From: Bacilli bacterium
Lineage (GTDB): Bacteria; Bacillota_I; Bacilli_A; RF39; UBA660
DNA length: 42,447 nucleotides
Assembly (NCBI GenBank): GCA_017525035.1
Contig: JAFXTH010000017.1
Coordinates: 1-42,447, forward strand
Reading direction: 5' to 3'
In this document: positions 15,868-24,220 of the stretch, piece after piece
Layout: each line of letters opens with the position of its first letter
Position numbering within the stretch: the first letter of the stretch is position 1
The notes under the pieces: generated by a model
What the model saw: only the letters and a program-made list of their open reading frames with translations
What the model was told of the DNA's origin: nothing
Databases searched by the model: none
Translations under genes and position numbers: made by a program

Positions 15868-17511
15868 ATGAAAATATTATTACTATCAGGATTAGGTCCT
15901 TCCTGGCCACAAGGTAGTGCTTTCTATAATAGTAATATGTTAGAGCATACCTTCTTAGATAAAGAATGTTACCACGAAGGATTAAAAAGAAATATTTCTA
16001 AAAAGGACTTTTATATCTATGATTCTAATGGAGATGAAAAGAGCTTATTTAGAGAAAGAAATGGAATAGAGAAAAATCTTACTACACTTACCCTGGAAGG
16101 GATATTAAATGATTGTGATTGTGAGTATGAATATTTAGATTTAGAAAAAGTCTGGAATAACTTCGATTATCAAAATGGCGATGATATAGATTATATATTT
16201 TTATCAACAACATTTATATGTAATCTAAGTGACTTGAATTATGCTATTAACTGGTGCAAACAAAATTTACCTGGAAAGAAGATTATCGTTGGAGGGCAAT
16301 TCAGTAATTTAAAATATAAAAAGATATTAGAAGAATTTGGTGACATATTATACGTAATGAGAGGAGACGGAGAAATAGCAATCCCTGCATTACTAGATTA
16401 TTTAAACCATAAACAAGACGATATTAGTAAAGTTCCAAATCTTGTATGGAGAAATGGTGATGAAGTAGTATCAAACGAAGTTAAGATGGTTGATGTTAAT
16501 ACAGTTCCAGCTATTAAACTAGATGGACATGTAGATAACATGTATTATGAATCAATGCGAGGATGTGCATTTGGATGTAAGTTCTGTTCATTTCCAGCAG
16601 CATCACCTAAATGGCGTTACAAATCAGCACAAAAAATTGCCGATGATTGGTTATATTACAGTGATGCTTTTGGAGTAAAAAGAATGAGGGCAATGGATTC
16701 AGCATTTACATTTCCTCCAAAAAGATTACAAGAATTATTGGAATTATTAAAAGATAAAGGTATCGAATGGGAAGCTTATTCAAGAGCAGATGTTATAAAT
16801 TCTAAAGAAGTTATCGAAGCATTAGAAGACGCTAACTGTAGATTATTATCATTTGGTTTTGAATCACTTTCAGATGATACATTAAAAAAAATGAACAAAA
16901 GGGTAACAGCAGAGCAAAACAGAAAAACAAATGAATTATTAAATAAGTATGCTAAAAAGCTAGATTATAGGTGTTCATTCATAGTAGGTTTTCCTGGTGA
17001 AACCCCGGAAGAGTATCAAAAAACACATGATTTCTTAGTAAATGAATACAAAAAGCAATTTCATCTTAGTGTATTTTCACTAGTAGATGAAACAATGCCT
17101 ATATGGCAAGAAGCCGAAAAATATGGCTTAGAAGTTACGGATCCAAACAATCCTGACTATAATTGGAAACATAAGGGGATGACTGCAGAGGAAGCAAGAA
17201 AGCTTCATCAGCAAACATTGTATGACGTTAGGTGGAAAAACGAATTTGCAGTTGGAACAGAATGGCAATTACCATTTGATTTACCACTTAATCCAAACTT
17301 AGACTTTACGAAAAATTATAGAATTGAAAAATTAATAGAAAGGCTTGCTTTTGTTACAAAAGATTTTAAGGGAAACCAAGAACTAATTGATGCTATTACA
17401 GAGAGTGTTGTTCAAGAACTATCTACTCTTGGAGTTCATATAAAAGGATTTAGTTACAACAAAGAAGAAAGATCTAATAACAAAGCATTAGTGAAATCTG
17501 ATGAAAAATGA
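15868..17511 (+). CDS. B12-binding-domain radical SAM enzyme
   Basis: The protein has 547 residues. The N-terminal 200 residues form a cobalamin-binding-like Rossmann region (MKILLLSGLGPSWP, then KKIIVGGQFSNL), without the DxHxxG histidine, as is common in this class. The radical SAM motif is C233-C237-C240 (RGCAFGCKFC). FIVGFPGETPEEY and FGFESLSDDTLKKM are typical of this family. Members include methylases and ring-forming or hydroxylating enzymes, so the reaction cannot be assigned. Its 3' end overlaps the next gene by 11 bases. Confidence 0.9.
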   Translation: MKILLLSGLGPSWPQGSAFYNSNMLEHTFLDKECYHEGLKRNISKKDFYIYDSNGDEKSLFRERNGIEKNLTTLTLEGILNDCDCEYEYLDLEKVWNNFDYQNGDDIDYIFLSTTFICNLSDLNYAINWCKQNLPGKKIIVGGQFSNLKYKKILEEFGDILYVMRGDGEIAIPALLDYLNHKQDDISKVPNLVWRNGDEVVSNEVKMVDVNTVPAIKLDGHVDNMYYESMRGCAFGCKFCSFPAASPKWRYKSAQKIADDWLYYSDAFGVKRMRAMDSAFTFPPKRLQELLELLKDKGIEWEAYSRADVINSKEVIEALEDANCRLLSFGFESLSDDTLKKMNKRVTAEQNRKTNELLNKYAKKLDYRCSFIVGFPGETPEEYQKTHDFLVNEYKKQFHLSVFSLVDETMPIWQEAEKYGLEVTDPNNPDYNWKHKGMTAEEARKLHQQTLYDVRWKNEFAVGTEWQLPFDLPLNPNLDFTKNYRIEKLIERLAFVTKDFKGNQELIDAITESVVQELSTLGVHIKGFSYNKEERSNNKALVKSDEK

Positions 17512-18634
17512 GAAAGATTATTTAGATAAACACTTTTTTGATAAAGTAAATAAAAGTGATTATGTTGGCGTCGAAATAGAAATGCCAATAGTGAATTTAA
17601 CTTATCCACATAAAGTGGATATGAAAATTATTCAAAAATTATTCTTATTCTTTTTAAGCGATGATTTTGAAACTAGTAGTTATGATAATGAAAATAATAT
17701 TATTGCAATAAAGAATACTAAAAATGGAGATACTATTTCTTTAGAGTATTCAGTTAATACTTTAGAGTTTTCTTTAAATAAAGAATTAAGTATCTACAGA
17801 TTAAAAGATAAGTTTTTTAACTATTATGATAAGACAAATACTTTCTTAAAAATCTATAATTATAAATTACATGATGGTGGAATTAATCCATATTATAGAA
17901 AGATTGATAGAGAGTGTTTAAATCAAAATAGATATAGAGCTATTGAAAGATTATTAAATAATAAATATAATAAACTTTTGTCTCAATTTTGTGCATATTG
18001 TTGCAGCATTCAAACTCATGTGAATGTTTCAGTAGATAACTTAGTGAATGTAATGAATATGTTTACAAGAATAGAAGATAAAAAATCTAAGATATTTGGT
18101 AACTCTTATATGGATGAAGTTAATTTAAAAAACTCAAGAAGCTATATATGGGGTAAATGTAATTTTGGGCCATTAAACAATGGAAAAAATAGAATCTATA
18201 AAGACCTTAATGATCTTAAGAATGATTATTTAAATAGAAATTTATTCTATGTAGAAAGAAATGGTAAATATTTATTATTTAATGAAAAACAAAGATTAAG
18301 TAAATATTTAGATAATAAAGAAATTGATGCAACTGATGAGAAGTTGAAACCAGTAAAAGTGAAACCTAATATTAATGATTTAGATAATTTTAGATCATAT
18401 AAAAGTGTTGAACTAACTAGATATGGAACACTTGAAATCAGAACAGATTGTACTCAAAAAATAAATAATATTTTTAAGGTAGTAGCATTCAATGTTGGAG
18501 TAAGTAAGAAGAGTAGTGAAATCTTAAAATACTTAAGAGAACATAAATCAATTAGTAATAAAAAACTATTTGAATATGCTATTAAAGGATTAAAAGAAAG
18601 AAACAAAGATGAAGAAGAATTAATGGCGGTGTAG
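17501..18634 (+). CDS. Glutamate-cysteine ligase-like (GCS2/EgtA-type) enzyme
   Basis: The protein has 377 residues and shows the motifs of ATP-dependent carboxylate-amine ligases: YVGVEIEMP near residue 21 (the GxExE Mg/ATP site), DTISLEYSVNTLEFSL, SIQTHVNVSV (Gln-x-His substrate loop) and RYGTLEIRTDCT. Known members join the gamma-carboxyl of Glu to Cys or another amine. Sequence identity to any characterised member is clearly low, so Cys as acceptor is only a guess supported by the Cys-rich leader. It is followed one base later by the ATP-grasp gene, as gshA-gshB-type pairs often are. Confidence 0.78.
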   Translation: MKNEKDYLDKHFFDKVNKSDYVGVEIEMPIVNLTYPHKVDMKIIQKLFLFFLSDDFETSSYDNENNIIAIKNTKNGDTISLEYSVNTLEFSLNKELSIYRLKDKFFNYYDKTNTFLKIYNYKLHDGGINPYYRKIDRECLNQNRYRAIERLLNNKYNKLLSQFCAYCCSIQTHVNVSVDNLVNVMNMFTRIEDKKSKIFGNSYMDEVNLKNSRSYIWGKCNFGPLNNGKNRIYKDLNDLKNDYLNRNLFYVERNGKYLLFNEKQRLSKYLDNKEIDATDEKLKPVKVKPNINDLDNFRSYKSVELTRYGTLEIRTDCTQKINNIFKVVAFNVGVSKKSSEILKYLREHKSISNKKLFEYAIKGLKERNKDEEELMAV

Positions 18635-18635
18635 T

Positions 18636-19577
18636 ATGAAAAAAGTTGGTATATGGATGTATGAAAATGATGGCGGAATAAATATCAAAAAGAAACTTGT
18701 ATCAAGTCTTAAGAAAAAAGGCTATGAAGTATATGCAGATTTTGATATGAGAGAGTGCTATCTAAAAGATGGTAAAGTATATGCCAAAGATGGTTACTGT
18801 TTATCAGATGTAGATATCTTCTATCATATGAATGCTGATGAACAAAACCAATATCAAAATGACATATTAAGACTTTTAGAATTATCTGGTGTACATGTAT
18901 TTAATAACTACCAAGCATTTATCTATTGTAAAGATAAAGTAATTGCAAATCTTTTACTTAGAAAAAATGGAATAAATGTACCTCCATCAATGCTTATTAA
19001 TAATAAACTTTCTAAAGAAGAATTAAAACATATAATTGATGAATGGAAAAGTGTTGTAGTAAAGCCTCGTACTAATCATGGTGGAAAAGGAATAATCAAA
19101 TTTGATGATTATGAGCAATTCAGTGATTATTATGAATCAAGTAAGCATTATGTAGATAATTACTATTTAGAAAAATATATTCCATTTGATAAACATGACT
19201 ATAGAGTTGAAATATTTAATGGAGAAGTTGTAGGTACTTATTGTAGAGGTAAGTGTGGAAGTTATAAAACAAATATCTCTTCAGGAGGATCAATGATTGA
19301 TTCTAAAGTATCTAAAGAGTTTCAAGAAATAGCACTTAAATGTGCTAAAACATTAGGGATAACTACAACTATAGTAGATATGATTTTATCTAGTAAAGAT
19401 AAGAAAATCTATGTATTAGAAGTTAATCCTATAATGGGGATATTCTTAGAATCAGCAATGAAATCTGGTAGTAAGATGCCAGTGCAAAAAGATATTCCAG
19501 ATGCATTTAAAACAGATGCAATAAAGTTAAATAAAATAATTGAATATATAGATTTATATTTTAAAAAAGTGGGGTGA
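18636..19577 (+). CDS. RimK/GshB-like ATP-grasp ligase
   Basis: The protein has 313 residues. An N-terminal pre-ATP-grasp Rossmann domain (MKKVGIWMYEND) is followed by FNNYQAFIYCKDKVIANLLL, VVVKPRTNHGGKGI (Lys and Gly-rich loop), YLEKYIPFDKHDYRVEIFNGEVV and the Mg ligands in VLEVNPIMG. The family forms amide bonds through acyl-phosphates, for example adding amino acids to a carboxylate. Next to the GCL-like gene, it may extend or amidate a gamma-glutamyl intermediate. Start ATG 18636 has a GGCGGTG site. It is five bases from the DAHP synthase gene. Confidence 0.85.
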   Translation: MKKVGIWMYENDGGINIKKKLVSSLKKKGYEVYADFDMRECYLKDGKVYAKDGYCLSDVDIFYHMNADEQNQYQNDILRLLELSGVHVFNNYQAFIYCKDKVIANLLLRKNGINVPPSMLINNKLSKEELKHIIDEWKSVVVKPRTNHGGKGIIKFDDYEQFSDYYESSKHYVDNYYLEKYIPFDKHDYRVEIFNGEVVGTYCRGKCGSYKTNISSGGSMIDSKVSKEFQEIALKCAKTLGITTTIVDMILSSKDKKIYVLEVNPIMGIFLESAMKSGSKMPVQKDIPDAFKTDAIKLNKIIEYIDLYFKKVG

Positions 19578-19582
19578 TTTAG

Positions 19583-20320
19583 ATGGGAAAAGATGATTTT
19601 ATTTTCATTGCAGGTCCATGTGCAGTTGAATCAGAAGATCAAATAGTAAGAATTGCTAAGCAGTTAAAAGAACTAGGTGTTGATTATTTAAGAGGTGGAG
19701 TATTTAAGCCACGTACTAGTCCAAAAAGTTTTCAAGGACTACAAGAAGAAGGACTTGAATATTTGTTAAGAGCTAAAGAAGAAACTGGCTTACCAATAAT
19801 TACTGAATTATTAACAATAGATCAAGTTAAAAAATATGCAGACTTTGTTGATATAATTCAAATTGGAAGTAGAAATATGTACAATTACGAATTACTTAAA
19901 GAAGTAGGTAAAACAAATAAAAAAGTAGTATTAAAAAGAGGTTTATCTGCTACATTTGGAGAATGGCTTGGAGCAGCTGAATATATAAAACAAGGTGGAA
20001 ATGAAGATATAGTACTTTGTGAAAGAGGAATAAGAGGATTTGATAATGCTACTCGTAATGTGCTTGATTTACAAGCGGTTCCATATATTCACAATAATAC
20101 TGAATATCCTATAATTGTTGATCCTAGCCATGCAGCTGGAAATAGATATATGATTGAGCCAATGAGCCTTGCAGCTACAGCAGCAGGAGCAGATGGATTG
20201 ATGATAGAAGTTCATGATAGACCAGATGAATCAATGTGTGATAGATCACAAGCAATCAATATAGAACAAGTAAGTAATATATATAATAAAGTTAAAACCT
20301 TAAGAAAGGTAATGAAATAA
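19583..20320 (+). CDS. aroF: 3-Deoxy-7-phosphoheptulonate synthase, short AroA-beta/KDO8P-like type
   Basis: The protein has 245 residues. It shows GPCAVES near residue 10, LRGGVFKPRTSPKSFQG, VLKRGLSATFGEWLGAAEYI, VLCERGIRGFD and IIVDPSHAAGNRYM, the PEP and metal-site motifs of the short DAHP synthases. It lacks ACT and chorismate-mutase regulatory domains. The reaction joins PEP and erythrose-4-phosphate at the entry to the shikimate pathway; no other shikimate gene lies in the window. Here it may supply an aromatic or prephenate-type precursor to the operon. KDO8P synthase is a less likely reading because of KPRTS. It is last in the operon and no terminator follows. Confidence 0.88.
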   Translation: MGKDDFIFIAGPCAVESEDQIVRIAKQLKELGVDYLRGGVFKPRTSPKSFQGLQEEGLEYLLRAKEETGLPIITELLTIDQVKKYADFVDIIQIGSRNMYNYELLKEVGKTNKKVVLKRGLSATFGEWLGAAEYIKQGGNEDIVLCERGIRGFDNATRNVLDLQAVPYIHNNTEYPIIVDPSHAAGNRYMIEPMSLAATAAGADGLMIEVHDRPDESMCDRSQAINIEQVSNIYNKVKTLRKVMK

Positions 20321-20330
20321 GCTGTTTTTA

Positions 20331-20359
20331 TTGACCAAAACGATAAAAAATGATAGAAT
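20331..20359 (+). promoter_or_regulatory. Sigma-A promoter of ValRS-2
   Basis: TTGACC (20331-20336), 17 bases, TAGAAT (20354-20359), ten bases after the aroF stop. It gives valS-2 its own transcription, and there is no T-box between it and the start codon. Readthrough from the operon also looks possible. Confidence 0.82.
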
Positions 20360-20387
20360 ATAAAGCAATTTTAGAGGGGGAATAATG

Positions 20388-22826
20388 ATGTTGGATAAAA
20401 AGTATAGCTTTGGTAGTGCGGAAAAAGAAATGCAAGAGTTGTGGAATGAGAAAGGTGCCTATAAATTTAAGGGAGTAGACGATAGAAAAATATATTCTGT
20501 TGATACTCCACCACCTACAGTAAGTGGTAAATTACATATAGGACATATATTTTCCTTTACTCAAGCAGAAATGGCAGTTCGATATCACAGATTATTAGGA
20601 GAAAATGTATATTATCCTTTTGGATTTGATGATAATGGATTACCTACAGAAAGACTAGTAGAAAAAGAAGAAGGAATATTTGCAAAAGATTTACCTAGAA
20701 GTGAATTTATTGACAAATGTAACTTAACAAAAGATAAATATATTAAAGAATTTAAAGATTTATTTCAAAGAGTTGGTATAAGTGCAGATTGGGATTTAGG
20801 GTATGATACTATTAATGAACTATCAAGAAAAGTATCACAAAGATCTTTTATTGATTTAGTTAATAAAGGAAAAGCATATCGAAAAGAAATGCCAGTGTTA
20901 TGGTGCCCATGTTGTCAAACTTCTATCGCACAAGCTGAACTTGATGATAAAGAAATTGATTCATATTTTAACTACATTAATTTCGATGTAGAAGGTAAGA
21001 AGATTGAAATTGCTACAACAAGACCTGAATTTTTAGGTGGTTGTGTTGCTATATTTGTTAATCCAGATGATGAAAGATATAAAGATTTAATTGGTAAGGA
21101 AGCAACTGTACCTTTATATAATAATAAGGTAAAAATAATTGGTGATTCTAAAGTATCTATGGATAAAGGTACTGGTATTGTTATGTGCTGTACTTTTGGT
21201 GATCAAACAGATATGGAATGGCAAAAAGAATACAATTTACCAATTAAGAAAGTTATAGAACCAGATGGAACAATTAATAAAGATGTTCCAATAGTTGGTG
21301 GCATGAATACACTTGACGCTAGAATGAAAATAGTTGAGGAATTAAATAATAAAGGACTATTAGTAAAGAGTGAAAAAATAAAACATACAGTTAATACTCA
21401 TGAAAGATGTGGAAATGAAATAGAAATAATTAATTCTCCACAATGGTATATAGATATATTAAGTATCAAAGATGAGTTAATAAAAGCTGCTGATGAAATT
21501 AATTGGCATCCAGAAACAATGAAAAAGAGATATTTGGATTGGGTTAACAATCTAAAATGGGATTGGTGTATTTCAAGACAAAGATATTTTGGAGTACCTT
21601 TTCCTGTATGGTATTGTAAAGAGTGTGGAGAAGTAATGATTCCAGATGATAAAGACTTACCAGTTGATCCACTTAAAAATGTTCCTAACAAAACTTGTAA
21701 ATGTGGATGCAAAGAATTTGTTCCAGAATCAGCTGTAATGGATACTTGGGCTACTTCTTCAGTATCACCACTTATTAATAAGAAATATGGTGAATCTGAT
21801 GAAAGGGATTACTTATATCCAATGAGTATGAGAAGCCATGCTCATGAAATAATTAGAACATGGACATTCTATTCAATAGTTAAAGGGTTATATCATTTAG
21901 GACAAGTACCATGGAAGAACTTGATGATTTCTGGTTTCGTTCTTGCTAAAAAAGGTGAGAAGATCAGTAAGTCTAAAGGTAATGCTAAGATGTCACCTAA
22001 TGAATTATTAGATACTTATGGTGCAGATATGATTAGATACTGGACAAGTTCTAATAAATTAGGAACAGATACTTGGTTTGATCCTACTGATGTAGAATCA
22101 TCAAGAAGATTTATGACAAAATTATGGAATTCAGCAAGATTTGTAGAAATGCAAACTGCCAATTTTGATCCTAATGAAGAAGTTGAATTAACTTCAATAG
22201 ATAAATGGATAGTATCTAAATGTCATGAAACATTTGAAAGATATAAAGCTCAAATGGATAAATATGAAATAGGAATGGCAAGAGGAGAAATAGACAATTT
22301 CTTCTGGAGAGATTTCTGTGATTATTATTTAGAGATTGCTAAAGAAAGATTATATAATCAAGATAATAAATATGGAGATAAACAAAAATCAGCTCAAAAA
22401 GCTTTATCAATGGTTTTCTTAGAAGTATTAAAAATGTATTCACCATTTGTACCACATATAACTGAAAAAATATATCAAGAGTTATATAAAGGAAAAGAAA
22501 AAGGGGAAACATTATGTAACAGTACTTATAAAGAGTTACCATATTATGATGGAACAGTTGAATTTGGTGAAGCTGTTAAAGATGTTGTATCTACAGTAAG
22601 AAAATATAAAACTGATAGAAATCAATCTATGAAAGAAAGAATTGGAATTTTAAATATTGGAATGACACAAGAAAACTTAGAATTCTTAAAAGATTCAATA
22701 ATGGATATTAAGAGTTGCACTAGCGCTGATGATATTAATGTTAGTGTAAGTGATGAAACAACAATTAATATTCCAACACCAGAAGTAGAAAAAGGACAAA
22801 TGTTAGTTAAAGAAACAGGAAAATAA
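20388..22826 (+). CDS. valS: Valyl-tRNA synthetase 2 (second full-length copy)
   Basis: The protein has 812 residues, a paralogue of ValRS-1 along its whole length (same MLDKKY start, PPPTVSGKLHIGH, IATTRPEFLGG, GTGIVMCCTFGDQTD, WDWCISRQRYFGVPFPVW, CKCGC zinc ligands). Its KMSKS motif is KISKSKGN, the usual form, unlike the SKSN of copy 1. ATG 20388 is seven bases after GAGGGGG; ATG 20385 is also possible. The C-terminal 100 residues are the least similar part. It looks catalytically complete. Its position directly after a biosynthetic operon, constitutive-looking promoter and lack of T-box suggest a specialised or resistance copy, which is an inference. Confidence 0.93.
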   Translation: MLDKKYSFGSAEKEMQELWNEKGAYKFKGVDDRKIYSVDTPPPTVSGKLHIGHIFSFTQAEMAVRYHRLLGENVYYPFGFDDNGLPTERLVEKEEGIFAKDLPRSEFIDKCNLTKDKYIKEFKDLFQRVGISADWDLGYDTINELSRKVSQRSFIDLVNKGKAYRKEMPVLWCPCCQTSIAQAELDDKEIDSYFNYINFDVEGKKIEIATTRPEFLGGCVAIFVNPDDERYKDLIGKEATVPLYNNKVKIIGDSKVSMDKGTGIVMCCTFGDQTDMEWQKEYNLPIKKVIEPDGTINKDVPIVGGMNTLDARMKIVEELNNKGLLVKSEKIKHTVNTHERCGNEIEIINSPQWYIDILSIKDELIKAADEINWHPETMKKRYLDWVNNLKWDWCISRQRYFGVPFPVWYCKECGEVMIPDDKDLPVDPLKNVPNKTCKCGCKEFVPESAVMDTWATSSVSPLINKKYGESDERDYLYPMSMRSHAHEIIRTWTFYSIVKGLYHLGQVPWKNLMISGFVLAKKGEKISKSKGNAKMSPNELLDTYGADMIRYWTSSNKLGTDTWFDPTDVESSRRFMTKLWNSARFVEMQTANFDPNEEVELTSIDKWIVSKCHETFERYKAQMDKYEIGMARGEIDNFFWRDFCDYYLEIAKERLYNQDNKYGDKQKSAQKALSMVFLEVLKMYSPFVPHITEKIYQELYKGKEKGETLCNSTYKELPYYDGTVEFGEAVKDVVSTVRKYKTDRNQSMKERIGILNIGMTQENLEFLKDSIMDIKSCTSADDINVSVSDETTINIPTPEVEKGQMLVKETGK

Positions 22827-22840
22827 AATCCTGTTTTTTT
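22814..22840 (+). terminator. Rho-independent terminator
   Basis: A seven-pair stem AACAGGA/TCCTGTT (22814-22820 with 22829-22835) that spans the valS-2 stop codon, then T. Confidence 0.82.
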
Positions 22841-22875
22841 GTGTTATAATATATATAGATAATAAAGGAGATATT

Positions 22876-23457
22876 ATGAAAAAGATATTATTAGTTATAT
22901 TTTCATTTGTTATGGTATTAACTTTTACTGCGTGTAATGCCAAGAAAGATAAGTTTTCAAATAAAATATATGCAAATATAGAAGTTAAAAATTATGGAAC
23001 AATTGAGTTAGAATTATACCCTGATGTTGCTCCAGAAACTGTTTCAAATTTCGTTGATTTAGTTGAATATGGATTATATGATAATACCACTTTTCATAGA
23101 ATTATTAGTGGTTTTATGATACAAGGAGGAGACCCTACTGGTACAGGAAGAGGTGGAACTAGTCATACAATTAAAGGTGAATTCTTAGCTAATGGATTTG
23201 ATAATGCTTTGTCGCACACTCGTGGTGTTATTTCAATGGCAAGAAATGATTCTGATTATGATTCAGCATCAGCACAGTTTTTTATTACACATGTAGATAG
23301 AAAAGATTTAGATGGGCATTATGCAGCATTTGGTAAAGTAATAAAAGGTATTGAAGTAATAGATAATATTTGTGATAATACAAAAGTTGAAGACAATAAT
23401 GGTACAGTATTAAAAGAAAATCAACCAATAATTACTAAAATATATATTGTTAAATAA
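22876..23457 (+). CDS. Lipoprotein cyclophilin-type peptidyl-prolyl isomerase
   Basis: The protein has 193 residues. The N-terminus is a lipoprotein signal peptide with lipobox FTAC near residue 20, so it is anchored outside the membrane. The cyclophilin domain has APETVSNFVDL, TTFHRIISGFMIQGGDPTGTGRGG, SMARNDSDYDSASAQFFI and DGHYAAFGKV, covering the active-site Arg, Phe, Met, Gln and His regions. It would speed prolyl bond isomerisation in exported proteins. It starts at ATG 22876 after AAGGAG, with a TATAAT at 22845-22850 but no clear -35 box. Confidence 0.94.
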   Translation: MKKILLVIFSFVMVLTFTACNAKKDKFSNKIYANIEVKNYGTIELELYPDVAPETVSNFVDLVEYGLYDNTTFHRIISGFMIQGGDPTGTGRGGTSHTIKGEFLANGFDNALSHTRGVISMARNDSDYDSASAQFFITHVDRKDLDGHYAAFGKVIKGIEVIDNICDNTKVEDNNGTVLKENQPIITKIYIVK

Positions 23458-23475
23458 TTTACAATATTTACATTG

Positions 23476-23500
23476 AAGAAACAATTTATGTTTCTTTTTT
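23476..23500 (+). terminator. Rho-independent terminator
   Basis: AAGAAAC (23476-23482) pairs with GTTTCTT (23490-23496), loop of seven, T tail. Confidence 0.75.
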
Positions 23501-23551
23501 AATTATTATATTTAATAATTGTTATATTATATAATTATATTGGAGGATAAA

Positions 23552-24181
23552 ATGAAAGAAGAAAGTAAAAAATCTAATAAAAAGCAAATATTTATTTATA
23601 TAGTTTTGTTTGCAATAGGACTTGCTCTAGGAGGTATAGTATCGGGATTACTTCTTGGTAATTTTAACAAATCAAATAGTGGTAATACAGAACAAAAAGA
23701 AGAAAAGAAAGAAGAACAAAAAGAAGAAGTAAATGTATCAGAACTAGATATCGTTTCTGTTAATCTTATGAGTGGAGAAATCTACTATATTAGTAATGGA
23801 GATTTATACTTCTATAAACTAAAAGAATTAGAATCAGCTAGATACTTCATAATTACTCATTCAGGATGTTTATCAGATAATAGTAGCGACTACTGTAAAT
23901 TAAATTCACCATATTATGATCAAAAACCAGTTAAAGTTGAAGGTGTATCAAATGTTGTAAAAATTAAATTATTCAATGGTTACAAGTCTGGTGGAGAAAG
24001 TTTTCAAATTTATGCTATAACAGAAAGTGGAGATGCTTATGAAATTAATGAAGGTAAAGTAGGTTTATTAGCATTCACTAATGTAGTAGATATGTATGGA
24101 AATAAAGATAACGAAGTAGTTGTTTCTTATAAAGATGGTACTACTAAAGTATCAGAATACACTTATAGTAATGATGTTTAA
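23552..24181 (+). CDS. Single-pass membrane protein of unknown function
   Basis: The protein has 209 residues from ATG 23552, six bases after TGGAGGAT; the upstream in-frame TTG 23519 has no site. A Lys-rich cytoplasmic start (KEESKKSNKKQ) is followed by one helix at about 14-38 with small residues (GLALGGIVSGLLLG), a Glu/Lys-rich linker (EQKEEKKEEQKEE), and an extracellular beta-rich domain of about 140 residues. The domain contains two Cys, SGCLSDNSSDYC, that could form a disulfide. No catalytic motif is recognised. It precedes the GlyRS leader. Confidence 0.78.
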   Translation: MKEESKKSNKKQIFIYIVLFAIGLALGGIVSGLLLGNFNKSNSGNTEQKEEKKEEQKEEVNVSELDIVSVNLMSGEIYYISNGDLYFYKLKELESARYFIITHSGCLSDNSSDYCKLNSPYYDQKPVKVEGVSNVVKIKLFNGYKSGGESFQIYAITESGDAYEINEGKVGLLAFTNVVDMYGNKDNEVVVSYKDGTTKVSEYTYSNDV

Positions 24182-24191
24182 AATCTTTTTA

Positions 24192-24220
24192 TTGATTTAA
24201 TTATCATTTAGTATTAGAAT
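24192..24220 (+). promoter_or_regulatory. Possible promoter of the GlyRS leader
   Basis: TTGATT (24192-24197), 17 bases, TAGAAT (24215-24220). It would start transcription near 24227, inside the first helix proposed for the leader, so either this promoter or that helix may be wrong. Confidence 0.5.

Noticed and set aside
17501-19577. Complete glutathione synthesis (gshA-gshB)
   Set aside because: The pair resembles it in fold, but the motifs are diverged and the operon context points elsewhere. Substrates cannot be called glutathione precursors from sequence alone.
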